Source of the DNA: Candidatus Latescibacterota bacterium
Lineage (GTDB): Bacteria > Latescibacterota > UBA2968 > GCA-2709665
Direction of reading: 5' to 3'
Length of the DNA stretch: 34,560 bases
Assembly (NCBI GenBank): GCA_021295655.1
Contig: JAGWBX010000063.1
Coordinates: forward strand, 1,460-36,019
The position numbers were made by a program, and so were the translations under genes. Below the pieces are notes generated by a model. That model saw only the letters and a list, made by a program, of their open reading frames with translations. It was not told where the DNA came from and made no database searches. This document shows positions 7,094 through 15,210 of the stretch, in pieces (positions within the stretch are counted from its first letter, which is position 1; each line of letters begins with the position of its first letter).

Positions 7094-8194
7094 ATGTCAG
7101 ATCAGTCCGGCGGTCACGTCACGGTCTACGCGGGCACGTATACAGACGATCGGACCGAGGGTCTGCACATTCTTAAACTGGATACGTCGTCAGGCGAACT
7201 CGAAGCCGTGTCGAAGGTGCCGGACGTACACAACCCCTTCTTCCTGGCCTCCGACGCCGGCGCGCGTTTCCTGTATGCGGCCTGCGCCGTGGACGAATTC
7301 GACGGCAGACCGGGAGGCAGTATCAAGTCGTTCTCCATCCATCCGGAATCCGGCAGCCTTACGCTGCTTAATGAACAGCACGCCGGCGGAGACCTTCCCT
7401 GTTATCTCAGCGTTGACCGGACCGGCCGCTGCCTGCTATCGGGAAACTACGGATCGGGCAGCCTGAGCGCGCTTCCCATCGATGAAGATGGACGGCTCGA
7501 ACCGGTTGCTCAGATCGTCCGGCACGAAGGGTCCAGCGTCGATTCTGGACGTCAGGAGGCGCCTCACGTTCACTCCATCGTCCTTTCGCCGGATAATCGT
7601 TTCGCGTTTTCCGCAGACCTGGGTATCGACAAAGTAATGTGCTATGAGCTGGACGCATCCTCCGCGACCATCGAGCCGGCCGGGCAGGGATTCGTTTCGA
7701 CCCGGCCGGGCGCCGGACCCCGGCATGTGTCCTTCAATCCCGACGCCAGCAGGGCGTACGTGATCAACGAACTCGACAGCACGATTACTGTCTTCGACTA
7801 CGATGCCGAATCAGGATCCCTCGCCGAACGCCAGACGCTCTCAGCCCTGCCAGACCACTACAACGGCGAGAACTTCTGCGCCGACGTCCGGGTGCATCCA
7901 TCCGGCCGGTTTCTGTACGGTTCCAACCGGGGCCACGACAGCATCGCGGTGATGTCGATTGACGGGGCAACCGGCGAACTCACGGTACTGGACCATGAGC
8001 CTTCGTGCGGCGCGTGGCCCTGGAACCTTGAATTCGACCCCGCAGGCGAATTTCTCCTTGCCGCCAATCAACGCGGCAACGTGGTCTCCTGTTTCCGAAT
8101 CAACGCCGATACCGGCGCCCTCGAGCCTGCGGGCAGCCCCGTTGAAGTTCCCGGCGCCGTTTGTGTCGAAATACCATCCCCGACCGTCCGATAA
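7094..8194 (+). CDS. Lactonase family beta-propeller (6-phosphogluconolactonase-like, YbhE/Pgl type)
   Basis: The 366-residue protein begins with the typical VTVYAGTYTDDRTEGLHILKLD strand pair in which small side chains precede GTYT. It continues through propeller blades with family hallmarks: PCYLSVDRTGRCLLSGNYGSGS, APHVHSIVLSPDNRFAFSADLG, GAGPRHVSFNPD, VRVHPSGRFLYGSNRGHDS and a late PWNLEFDPAGEFLLAANQRG. In the family, ring-opening of 6-phosphogluconolactone or related sugar lactones is known, but many members have unproven substrates. I chose ATG 7094 with AGGAG at 7081-7085. An upstream open frame from 6800 crosses a non-coding repeat. No signal peptide is visible, so it is probably cytoplasmic. 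The CoA transferase begins two bases after its stop, indicating translational coupling. Confidence 0.9.
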   Translation: MSDQSGGHVTVYAGTYTDDRTEGLHILKLDTSSGELEAVSKVPDVHNPFFLASDAGARFLYAACAVDEFDGRPGGSIKSFSIHPESGSLTLLNEQHAGGDLPCYLSVDRTGRCLLSGNYGSGSLSALPIDEDGRLEPVAQIVRHEGSSVDSGRQEAPHVHSIVLSPDNRFAFSADLGIDKVMCYELDASSATIEPAGQGFVSTRPGAGPRHVSFNPDASRAYVINELDSTITVFDYDAESGSLAERQTLSALPDHYNGENFCADVRVHPSGRFLYGSNRGHDSIAVMSIDGATGELTVLDHEPSCGAWPWNLEFDPAGEFLLAANQRGNVVSCFRINADTGALEPAGSPVEVPGAVCVEIPSPTVR

Positions 8195-8195
8195 A

Positions 8196-9407
8196 ATGGC
8201 ATCATCCACCAACGCCGGACCCCTGGCCGGATGCCGCGTACTGGAAATGGGCAGCACGGTTTCCGGTCCGTTCTGCGGCCGCCTTCTGGCGGACTTCGGC
8301 GCGGAAGTCATCAAAGTCGAGCCGCCGTCGGGAGACCCGGTGCGTCAGATGGGCAAACGCAGCCGGGGCCGGTCGCTCTACGCGGCCAGCATCCTGCGCA
8401 ACAAACACCTCATCTCGGTCGACCTGAGAACACCCGCCGGACAGGACGTCATCACGCGGCTGGCGAAGGCCTCCGACGTGGTCGTCGAAAATTTCCGGCC
8501 GGGCAGGCTGGAAGCATGGAATCTGGGTTTCGACGTCCTCCGCGACGCCAACCCGGGCATTATCCTCGTACGCATCAGCGGGTATGGACAGACGGGCCCG
8601 TACCGGCATCGTCCCGGATACGGCGTCACCAGCGAAGCCGTGGGCGGCCTCAGGGAAATCACGGGCGAACCGGACCGCCCGCCCAGCCGCGTGAGTATCT
8701 CCCTCACGGACTGCATCACCGGGTTGTACGCCGCTTTCGGCGCCGTTATGGCGCTCTTCTCCCGGACCCGTACCGGCACGGGCCAGGTCATCGACGCCGC
8801 GCTGTACGAGGGGGCGTTCAGCTTTATGGAACCCCATGTTCCGGCATTCGCCGAGCTCGGGTCCGTACCCACCCGCACCGGATCCAGACTGCCGAACAAC
8901 ACGCCCAACAATCTCTATCCCACCGCGGACGGCGACTTCATCCACATTACCGCCGGCAACAACGCGACCTTCGAACGCCTGGCTGCCTGTATGGGCGCCC
9001 CGCATCTGGCCTCAGACGAACGCTTCCGGACACCCGTGGCCCGGTCCCGTCACGAAGACGCCATCGACGACATCATTGGCGACTGGACCTCGACACATCC
9101 GCTCCCGGAACTGGAGCGCATGCTGGATGCGAATGCCGTACCCGCCGCCCGGATATTTACGCTGCGGGATATTTTCGCCGATGAACACTACAAGGCGCGG
9201 GACATGCTGCTGGAAATGCCGGATGACGTCCTGGGAACGGTCACGCTGCCGGGCGTCGTACCCGGTCTCTCGAAAACGCCCGGCGCCGTGCGCTGGGCGG
9301 GGCGGGAGGTGGGCGCGGATACCCGGGACGTACTGACGCGGGTCGCAGGATACGGATCCGGAGAAATTGACGCGCTGGCCCGGCAGGAGACCATCTACGC
9401 GGCGTAA
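8196..9407 (+). CDS. CaiB/BaiF family (class III) CoA transferase
   Basis: This 403-residue protein opens with GPLAGCRVLEMGSTVSGPFC and GRLLADFGAEVIKVEPPSGDPVR, the standard class III start. It continues VVVENFRPGRLEAW and VRISGYGQTGPYRHRPGY, and carries the catalytic aspartate D172 in SISLTDCITGLYAAFG. These enzymes move CoA between carboxylic acids through a covalent aspartyl-CoA intermediate. The acid here is unknown. The start at 8196 sits one base after the lactonase stop, so the two are expected to be translated together. A longer in-frame start inside the lactonase gene was not used. Immediately after the stop codon begins a MITE-like element (9408-9578), beyond which the carboxyltransferase gene follows. 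The set suggests acyl-CoA activation and carboxyl chemistry. Confidence 0.92.
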   Translation: MASSTNAGPLAGCRVLEMGSTVSGPFCGRLLADFGAEVIKVEPPSGDPVRQMGKRSRGRSLYAASILRNKHLISVDLRTPAGQDVITRLAKASDVVVENFRPGRLEAWNLGFDVLRDANPGIILVRISGYGQTGPYRHRPGYGVTSEAVGGLREITGEPDRPPSRVSISLTDCITGLYAAFGAVMALFSRTRTGTGQVIDAALYEGAFSFMEPHVPAFAELGSVPTRTGSRLPNNTPNNLYPTADGDFIHITAGNNATFERLAACMGAPHLASDERFRTPVARSRHEDAIDDIIGDWTSTHPLPELERMLDANAVPAARIFTLRDIFADEHYKARDMLLEMPDDVLGTVTLPGVVPGLSKTPGAVRWAGREVGADTRDVLTRVAGYGSGEIDALARQETIYAA

Positions 9408-9578
9408 CCGTCCGTTGAGAAAGTCGCTCTGCAGGCGAGGTCGAAGACAAGGCGCGCAACCGCGTCGAATCGGGGATTCGGCGAGGGAGCGCAACGAAGT
9501 GTTCGGCCACAAGGACCGGACGCCTGTCTGCGTGCACCGCACAGGCAGGCAGCCCGGATGGACTTTTTCAACGGGCTG
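9408..9578. mobile_element. MITE-like element with terminal inverted repeats related to the IS at 31031-32213
   Basis: The left end CCGTCCGTTGAGAAAGTC (9408-9425) and right end GACTTTTTCAACGGGCTG (9561-9578) are inverted copies matching at 15 of 18 positions. They share the CAGTCCGTTGA-AAAG core with the ends of the defective IS further right. At 171 bp it is too short to encode a transposase and has no good frame. Inside, at 9522-9550, lies the palindrome GCCTGTCTGCGTGC-ACC-GCACAGGCAGGC, which is also found in the element at 21477. It sits exactly between the CoA transferase stop and the carboxyltransferase gene and may affect read-through. Confidence 0.7.
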
Positions 9579-9646
9579 GTAAGCGACAGAGCGTGAGGGA
9601 ACAGGATGCAACGGGTGGCCTGACGCCCGACGTACAGGAGGTACGG

Positions 9647-11212
9647 ATGAACTGGCAGAAAGAAACCGACGAACTCGACGCGCGCCGGGACTGGTCCAGA
9701 AAGATGGGCGGGGCCGAGAACGTCGAACGGCACCACGGACAGGGAAAGCTCACCATTCGCGAGCGCATCGACGTCCTGGTGGACGGCGGCTCGTTCACGG
9801 AGGTCGGGAGTCTCAGCGGCACCGGCGAGTACGACGAGGCCGGAAACGTCGTCAACGTGCAGCCCGCCCCCTACATCATGGGCGTGGCCCGCATCAACGG
9901 AAGGCCCGTGGCCATCGGCGGAGAGGATTTCACGGTCCGGGGCGGCAGCAGCCCCGGTACGCACCGGCGAAAGGGCGGACAGGGCGGTTTTATCGAAGAC
10001 CTTGCATCCAAGTATCTCATTCCGCTCATCAACCTCGCCGACGGGGCCGGCGGTTCGGTTCGCGGGGCGGCAAAACGGGGTTACACCGTCTTCCCCGGCG
10101 TCAGCAGTTTCGGCCGTTCCGTCCAGCTCCTGGGCGAAGTCCCGGTCGTATCCGCCGTACTCGGCAGCGCGGCCGGCGGGCCGGCCGGGCGGGCTATCCT
10201 TTCGCACTGGTCCGTCATGGTACGGCGCACGAGCCAGATATTCTCAGGCGGGCCGCCCCTCGTCAAGCGGGCCCTCGGCGTGGAGGTCTCCAAGGACGGC
10301 CTGGGCGGGTCCGACATCGCGGTGGACACGGCCGGCACCGTCGATAACGCGGTCGATACCGAACGCGAGTGCTTTTACATGATCCGGCGTTTTCTCTCCT
10401 ACATGCCCCAGAACGTATGGGAGTTGCCCCCCGCCGAGTCCAGCGACGACCCGGTGGACCGGTGTGAAGAGGAACTGTTGTCCATCGTCCCCCGGGAACG
10501 CACCTCCCCCTATTCGATGCACCGCCTGGTCGAACTGGTCGTGGACAAGGGCTCCATCTTTGAAATCCAGCCGACGTTCGGACGCGCGCTCATCACCTGC
10601 CTCGCGCGGCTCAACGGCCAGCCGGTGGGGATCGTCGCCAACAACCCGATGGTTTCCGGCGGGGCGATGGGCGCGGCCGAGGCCAGAAAACAGACCCACT
10701 TCATCGAGCTGTGCGACTGCTTTCATATCCCGCTGATCTTCTTTGTGGACATCCCCGGATTCATGATCGGTACCGCCGCCGAGCAGGAGGCCACCCTTCG
10801 CGAAGGGATGAAGGCGGTGTTCGCGATTCACCGCGTCCAGGTACCCATCCTCACCCTCGTGATCCGGAAGTGTTACGGCATGGCCGGAATGGCCGCCGGC
10901 GACATGGACGAACTGGACTTCAAGATCGCCTGGCCCTCCGGAGAGTGGGGCTCCCTGCCTATTGAGGGCGGCGTTGCCGCTGCCTACCGGCGGGATATCG
11001 CCAACTCCGAGGATCCGGCGGCCCGCGAGAAGGAACTTGAAGAGGAACTTCGACAATACGCGTCTCCGTTTCGCTCCGCAGAAGCCTTCGCGGTGGAGGA
11101 AATCATCGATCCGCGCGAAACCCGCCCCTTTCTCTGCAACTTCATTTCCCTCACCCGCAACCGCCTCAAAGCCCTGCTCGGCCCCACCGACAAACGAGGC
11201 GTTTCGCCGTAG
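9647..11212 (+). CDS. Acyl-CoA carboxylase carboxyltransferase (beta) subunit
   Basis: This 521-residue protein carries two crotonase-like carboxyltransferase halves. The first includes GKLTIRERIDVLVDGGSF, VAIGGEDFTVRGGSSPGTHR, GAGGSVRGAAKRGYTVFPGV and the GSAAGGPAGRAI oxyanion-type glycines. The second includes QPVGIVANNPMVSGGAMGA, HIPLIFFVDIPGFMIGTAAE and VRKCYGMAGMAAGD-like segments. That is the arrangement of propionyl-, methylcrotonyl- and geranyl-CoA carboxylase beta chains. Length is normal. AGGAGG at 9636-9641 fixes the ATG at 9647. The biotin carboxylase and carrier subunits are not in this window, so the enzyme must pair with a distant alpha subunit, or it acts with the neighbouring CoA transferase as a transcarboxylase-like unit (inference). 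The substrate is not assigned. Confidence 0.9.
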   Translation: MNWQKETDELDARRDWSRKMGGAENVERHHGQGKLTIRERIDVLVDGGSFTEVGSLSGTGEYDEAGNVVNVQPAPYIMGVARINGRPVAIGGEDFTVRGGSSPGTHRRKGGQGGFIEDLASKYLIPLINLADGAGGSVRGAAKRGYTVFPGVSSFGRSVQLLGEVPVVSAVLGSAAGGPAGRAILSHWSVMVRRTSQIFSGGPPLVKRALGVEVSKDGLGGSDIAVDTAGTVDNAVDTERECFYMIRRFLSYMPQNVWELPPAESSDDPVDRCEEELLSIVPRERTSPYSMHRLVELVVDKGSIFEIQPTFGRALITCLARLNGQPVGIVANNPMVSGGAMGAAEARKQTHFIELCDCFHIPLIFFVDIPGFMIGTAAEQEATLREGMKAVFAIHRVQVPILTLVIRKCYGMAGMAAGDMDELDFKIAWPSGEWGSLPIEGGVAAAYRRDIANSEDPAAREKELEEELRQYASPFRSAEAFAVEEIIDPRETRPFLCNFISLTRNRLKALLGPTDKRGVSP

Positions 11213-11390
11213 AAGGCGCGTCATCAGCCTGCGGCGCATCCCGCAGTCAGCTGTCAGCTGAAATTCAGAATCAACTCACACGAAGACACAAAGACACAAA
11301 GAAAGAGACTGGGAGAGGGGAGAGGATTGACTAAACAATCCCCGACAGTTACCCATTTCTCGCCTATCCCGATAGATAATGTACTTAAAC

Positions 11391-11426
11391 TTGTTATATT
11401 GTATAAAAACTTGTATCATTATACAA
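11391..11426 (+). promoter_or_regulatory. Toxin-antitoxin promoter with palindromic operator
   Basis: TTGTTA (11391-11396) and TATCAT (11414-11419), 17 bp apart, form a good promoter in a markedly AT-rich patch. A perfect inverted repeat TTGTATAA (11399-11406) / TTATACAA (11419-11426) overlaps it. This is the expected arrangement for autorepression by an antitoxin. GGGAGG at 11444-11449 precedes the antitoxin ATG. Confidence 0.6.
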
Positions 11427-11454
11427 AAATGCGATACTTATTCGGGAGGCGAAT

Positions 11455-11769
11455 ATGGCGAATGACAGGACGCTGCACGTCAAAATCGACAGTGAGACGG
11501 ACCTGAAGCTGAGAAGATTGGCGGAGATCCGTCGGAAGAGCAGGGGACAGCTTGTACGGGAAGCGATTTCGGCATGCTACCAGCCTGCATTGGCCGAGTT
11601 GCCGCTTCGACAGAGCCAGGCGCTCGCGGCCTACGAGGGCGGGTTTATCAGCCTCGGGAAGCTCGCCAGAGAAATGGGAATGCACGTATTGCGTTTGAGA
11701 TCGTGGCTCGAAGAACATGGCATCCCCCAGCGCAACGTCTACGGCGATGAGGATGCACCCCGTGCCTGA
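11455..11769 (+). CDS. Antitoxin: ribbon-helix-helix plus UPF0175-like C-terminus
   Basis: In this 104-residue protein, residues 5-42 (LHVKIDSETDLKLRRLAEIR, then RKSRGQLVREAISACY) look like a ribbon-helix-helix DNA-binding domain. Residues 57-88 (ALAAYEGGFISLGKLAREMG, then a helix ending EEHGIP) match the UPF0175 family, usually paired with DUF3368 PIN toxins. The two modules in one chain suggest DNA binding through the RHH part and toxin neutralisation or extra DNA contact through the C-terminal part (inference). The start at 11455 has GGGAGG five bases upstream. The stop overlaps the toxin start by 17 bp, typical of TA operons. The palindrome in the promoter fits autoregulation. Confidence 0.8.
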   Translation: MANDRTLHVKIDSETDLKLRRLAEIRRKSRGQLVREAISACYQPALAELPLRQSQALAAYEGGFISLGKLAREMGMHVLRLRSWLEEHGIPQRNVYGDEDAPRA

Positions 11770-12274
11770 ATCGGGCAGTGCTTATTATTTCGATACGGTT
11801 ACACTGAGCAATTTCGCCCTTTCAGGCCGCCTCGACCTGGTCATCGCCCGATACGGTCGATGCGCAAATGTCACATCTCAGGTTCTGGACGAGGTCGCTG
11901 ATGAAATTGTCGCGGGTTATTCCCGCTTGCGCGAGGTTGAAAAGGCTGTTGCCAACGGCGAATTCGGAGATGCCGGTTCTTTCAATTCCGATGAGCGGGA
12001 TACCTACAGGGGCCTGTTGAGGGCCCTGTCGCCGGGAGAAGCGTCGTGCATAACCCTCGCGCTTACCCGCGGGGGTGTTGTTGTGACGGACGACCGGGCG
12101 GCGAGGAACTGCTGCTTCGACTACAATATCGACGTCACCGGAACCGTGGGAATCCTGAAGGCCTGTGTTCTGGATGGAACATTGTCCGGCCAGGAAGCAG
12201 ACGAAGTCCTGAAATCGATGACTGCTGCCGGGTATCGATCACCGGTACGGGGAATCAGCGCTATCGTCCGATGA
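11753..12274 (+). CDS. PIN-domain toxin, DUF3368 family (VapC-like RNase)
   Basis: This 173-residue protein has PIN-domain acidic residues: D14 in YYFDTVTLSNF, a conserved glutamate in TSQVLDEVADEI, E104 in LSPGEASCITLALTRG, and the DD pair in VVVTDDRAARNC. DUF3368 proteins are PIN-type RNases paired with UPF0175 antitoxins, which is what lies upstream. I chose ATG 11753, which overlaps the antitoxin stop. A GTG at 11762 is an alternative with GAGG nine bases before it. The last 36 bp overlap, tail to tail, the end of the TRAP permease gene on the other strand, so toxin transcription could interfere with the transporter. No key residue is missing, so it is probably active. Confidence 0.8.
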   Translation: MHPVPESGSAYYFDTVTLSNFALSGRLDLVIARYGRCANVTSQVLDEVADEIVAGYSRLREVEKAVANGEFGDAGSFNSDERDTYRGLLRALSPGEASCITLALTRGGVVVTDDRAARNCCFDYNIDVTGTVGILKACVLDGTLSGQEADEVLKSMTAAGYRSPVRGISAIVR

Positions 12275-14170
12275 CGAGGACACCCCACATGCAGATCGCC
12301 GATTCACAAAAGCGATGATCCCTGAAACCAGCAGTGCGGATCCCTGCAGCCAGACCCGATACGCACCGGCAGGCGTCAGAAACAGGACAAGCGCCGCGGC
12401 AAGCAGAAGGGCGCGCTGCCACGCTGTAACCGGCCCGAAACCATACCCGGAAATGGCGACTGCCAGTGGAAGAATGCCGGCAAAGACTACAAGGACGTTG
12501 ACGAGGGTGGCCGCAACGTCGGGCGAGACCAGAAGCAGTTCGGGATGCATAACGAAGGCGTATGGAAGGGTGAAGCCGACCAGAGCGAAACGGAACGCGG
12601 CAGCCCCGGTCCGCATAATGTCCGCCCTTGCGATCGCCGCGGCGGTGTAGGCGGCCAGGGCCACGGGAGGCGTCACCATAGACATCATCCCGAAATAGAA
12701 GATGAACATATGCGCCGCCAGCGGCGCAACGCCCAGTTCGCCAAGGACAGGGCCGACAAGCGTGGCCATCAGGAGGTAGCATACGGCCGAAGGAAGGCCC
12801 ATGCCCAGTATGATGGTGGATATCATCAGCAGAATCAGGGCAAGGACGAGACTGTTCTGCGCCAGCGGCAAAATGGCGCCGGGCAGTTTGGCGCCGATAC
12901 CCGTCAGCGTGACAACCCCGATGATGATTCCCACGCAGGCAGCCGCGGCGATGAGAGACACGCCGCCGTGAGCCGCGCTCTCCACCGCGTGCAGCAGCGC
13001 GCGCGGGCCCATTCGCGTTGACGGCATCAATGCGGCCGCCAGGAGCATGCACCCCAGCGAGATGCTGACCGCCCGGAACGGCGTATACCCCAGTACGATC
13101 AGCAGGACGAGGCTCACGAGAGCCACCAGGAAGACAAAGCCCTGGGCGCCCGGCCGACGACTTGGGGGCACCTCGTCCCCGGAGGCAACCCGGATGCGCC
13201 GGGCGTAGAAGTGGACGATCAGGAGAAGCGCGGTATAGTAGAATAACGCCGGAATCAGCGCCGCTTTTACGATCTCAAGATAGGTAACGGCCGGTTCCAC
13301 CATCTCCAGCATCATATAGGCGCCGGCGCCCATGATCGGCGGCACCAGCGCCCCGCCCGAACTGGCCGCCGCCTCAATCCCGCCCGCGGCCACGGGCCGG
13401 AATCCTGCCGAACGCATCATCGGAATCGTAAACGTGCCCGTTGTGGCCGTGTTGGCAACGGCACTGCCGGAAAGCGATCCCATGATCCCAGAAGCGACCA
13501 CGGCAACCTTCGCGGAGCCGCCCGTGCGCTTCCCGAAAAACCGGCGCGCGGCATCCAGCACGTAGCCCGTCGCCCCGGTCCCCTCCAGCGTCGTGCCGAA
13601 CAGAACGAAAAGAAACACGTAGGCGAACATCACCTTCAGCGCGATGCCGAATACACCCTGCGAATGCAGAAAAGCCTGGGAGACGATACGTTCCCAGCCG
13701 TAGCCCCGGTGCGGGAAGAGCCAGTCCGGCATGACGTGACCGAAAGCGGCGTATGCCAGGAAGGCGAGCGCCATCAGCGGAAGGATCGGGCCGATCGCCC
13801 GGCGGGTTGCCTCCAGAACGAGGATGAGGCCGACCAGGCCGACGGTCCAGTCCAGCGGATGTTCGAGCCCCGCCCGATTCCCCAGGCTTCGGCCGCCCAG
13901 CCACCAGTTCCTGAAGACCGGTTCGGTCTGGAGCACGACGTATCCGAAACAAAAGAAGACAGCGGCGACGAGGAGATAATCCAGAATCCGCAGCAGCTTT
14001 GTCCGGGCGGGGCCGGCGCAGACCGGGTGCTTCAGGAAAACAAGACTCAAGCCCAACATGGCGAAGAAAGCCAGTTGGGCTTGAGGCGTCAGTCCCGGAT
14101 AATTGACCTCTGCCAGGACAAAAACACACAGCAGGGTCGCCAGGATGCGAAAAAGCCACGAATCCAGCAT
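12239..14170 (-). CDS. TRAP transporter permease, fused 4TM/12TM (TAXI type)
   Basis: This 643-residue polytopic inner-membrane protein has about 16 hydrophobic segments. The N-terminal part (through FCFGYVVLQTEPVFR) corresponds to the small DctQ-like subunit and the rest to DctM. The signature GSLSGSAVANTATTGTFTIP and the stretch GGIEAAASSGGALVPPIMGA are hallmarks of TAXI-type fused permeases, which use an ion gradient to import carboxylates or similar substrates. Its ATG lies one base after the TAXI binding-protein stop (TGACATG), implying coupling. The C-terminal tail after IIAFVNRR is hydrophilic and lies partly in the 36-bp convergent overlap with the PIN toxin, so it may be a read-through addition. 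The substrate is unknown. Confidence 0.92.
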   Translation of the reverse strand: MLDSWLFRILATLLCVFVLAEVNYPGLTPQAQLAFFAMLGLSLVFLKHPVCAGPARTKLLRILDYLLVAAVFFCFGYVVLQTEPVFRNWWLGGRSLGNRAGLEHPLDWTVGLVGLILVLEATRRAIGPILPLMALAFLAYAAFGHVMPDWLFPHRGYGWERIVSQAFLHSQGVFGIALKVMFAYVFLFVLFGTTLEGTGATGYVLDAARRFFGKRTGGSAKVAVVASGIMGSLSGSAVANTATTGTFTIPMMRSAGFRPVAAGGIEAAASSGGALVPPIMGAGAYMMLEMVEPAVTYLEIVKAALIPALFYYTALLLIVHFYARRIRVASGDEVPPSRRPGAQGFVFLVALVSLVLLIVLGYTPFRAVSISLGCMLLAAALMPSTRMGPRALLHAVESAAHGGVSLIAAAACVGIIIGVVTLTGIGAKLPGAILPLAQNSLVLALILLMISTIILGMGLPSAVCYLLMATLVGPVLGELGVAPLAAHMFIFYFGMMSMVTPPVALAAYTAAAIARADIMRTGAAAFRFALVGFTLPYAFVMHPELLLVSPDVAATLVNVLVVFAGILPLAVAISGYGFGPVTAWQRALLLAAALVLFLTPAGAYRVWLQGSALLVSGIIAFVNRRSACGVSSSSDDSADSPYR

Positions 14171-14171
14171 G

Positions 14172-15170
14172 TCAGTTGGGCCAGATCCCGATTTCCCGGT
14201 AATACCGGATCGCCCCGGGATGGAAGGGCGTGCCTGTATCCCGAATCACATTGGCCGGATGGATCGCTTTGCCCGCGGGGTGCTTCCTGACCACGTCCGC
14301 GCGGTTTTCGTAAAGAATCCTGGTGAACCGGTAGACGGTCTCCTCATCCAGGGCCGCAGGCGTTACCAGGTGCATTGCGCCCACGTTCATGCCTTCGAAG
14401 GCTTCGGTCTGGCCGCGATAGGTCTTTGCTGGAATTGTCGCCGCGTTGAAGAACGGATAGTCCTGAAACAGACGTTCTTTCTCGGGAACTCCGAAGGGTA
14501 CGAAATGGATGTCCTGAGAAGCACTGGCCTGGGTAATGGACGCGGTTGGAACGGCCCCGCCCAGAAAGGCGGCCGCCGCGGATCCGTCCGCGAGCATATC
14601 CACGGCCCCGGCCTGCGTATTGTGCAGCGGGCTGAAATCCTCGTAGGCGACACCGTGAGCCTTCAGGATCGGCGCAAGAAAATACTCGAATCCGGCTCCG
14701 GCGGGGCCAACGACCACCCGTTTGCCCCTGAGATCGCCGATGCTCCGGATCCCGGTCCCCTTCGTCGTTACGAACAGAGCGATATTCGGCGCCAGCGTCA
14801 TAACGGCGTTGATTTCCTGCTTTTCACCCCAGGCGCCCGCGCCTCGTACGGCGAAATATGAAATTGCGGCATTGGCCAGTGCAAAATCCAGTTCCCCGCG
14901 CACGAGCCGGCGGATGTTTTCCTGCGTCCCCTTGGTCGCCTCCGCGGAGACGTCCCACGAGCGTTCGCCCGCGTGCTCGTCCACGACCTGGGCGATCGCC
15001 CCGCCCACCACGAAAAACGCGCCGCCGGGGGGCGCGGTGCCCACGCTCAGGAACCGGCGCTCCGGGGCGGACGCTTCCCGATCCCCGTCCGGCGCTTCGC
15101 ATCCATAGGCGCCCAGCAGGACAATGACGGCTGCGACGTTCACCCGTTTCAAGGCCACGAAGCGGTTCAT
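14172..15170 (-). CDS. TAXI family TRAP transporter solute-binding protein (lipoprotein)
   Basis: In this 332-residue protein the N-terminus MNRFVALKRVNVAAVIVLLG, followed by AYGC, is a signal peptide with a lipobox-like cysteine at about residue 24, pointing to a membrane-anchored periplasmic receptor. The mature part shows the TAXI pattern: LSVGTAPPGGAFFVVGGAIA, ATKGTQENIRRLVRGELDFA, SIGDLRGKRVVVGPAGAGFE and DGSAAAAFLGGAVPTASI. It would capture the ligand for the fused permease immediately downstream. A GGGAG ribosome-binding site precedes ATG 15170. The ligand is not assignable. In family members it is often a dicarboxylate or amino acid. The PQQ-propeller gene lies 40 bp upstream on the same strand and may share a transcript. 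Confidence 0.9.
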   Translation of the reverse strand: MNRFVALKRVNVAAVIVLLGAYGCEAPDGDREASAPERRFLSVGTAPPGGAFFVVGGAIAQVVDEHAGERSWDVSAEATKGTQENIRRLVRGELDFALANAAISYFAVRGAGAWGEKQEINAVMTLAPNIALFVTTKGTGIRSIGDLRGKRVVVGPAGAGFEYFLAPILKAHGVAYEDFSPLHNTQAGAVDMLADGSAAAAFLGGAVPTASITQASASQDIHFVPFGVPEKERLFQDYPFFNAATIPAKTYRGQTEAFEGMNVGAMHLVTPAALDEETVYRFTRILYENRADVVRKHPAGKAIHPANVIRDTGTPFHPGAIRYYREIGIWPN

Positions 15171-15210
15171 CGAAACTCCCTTCTCTTTTCGGTTGCGGGT
15201 TCAAGGTCCA

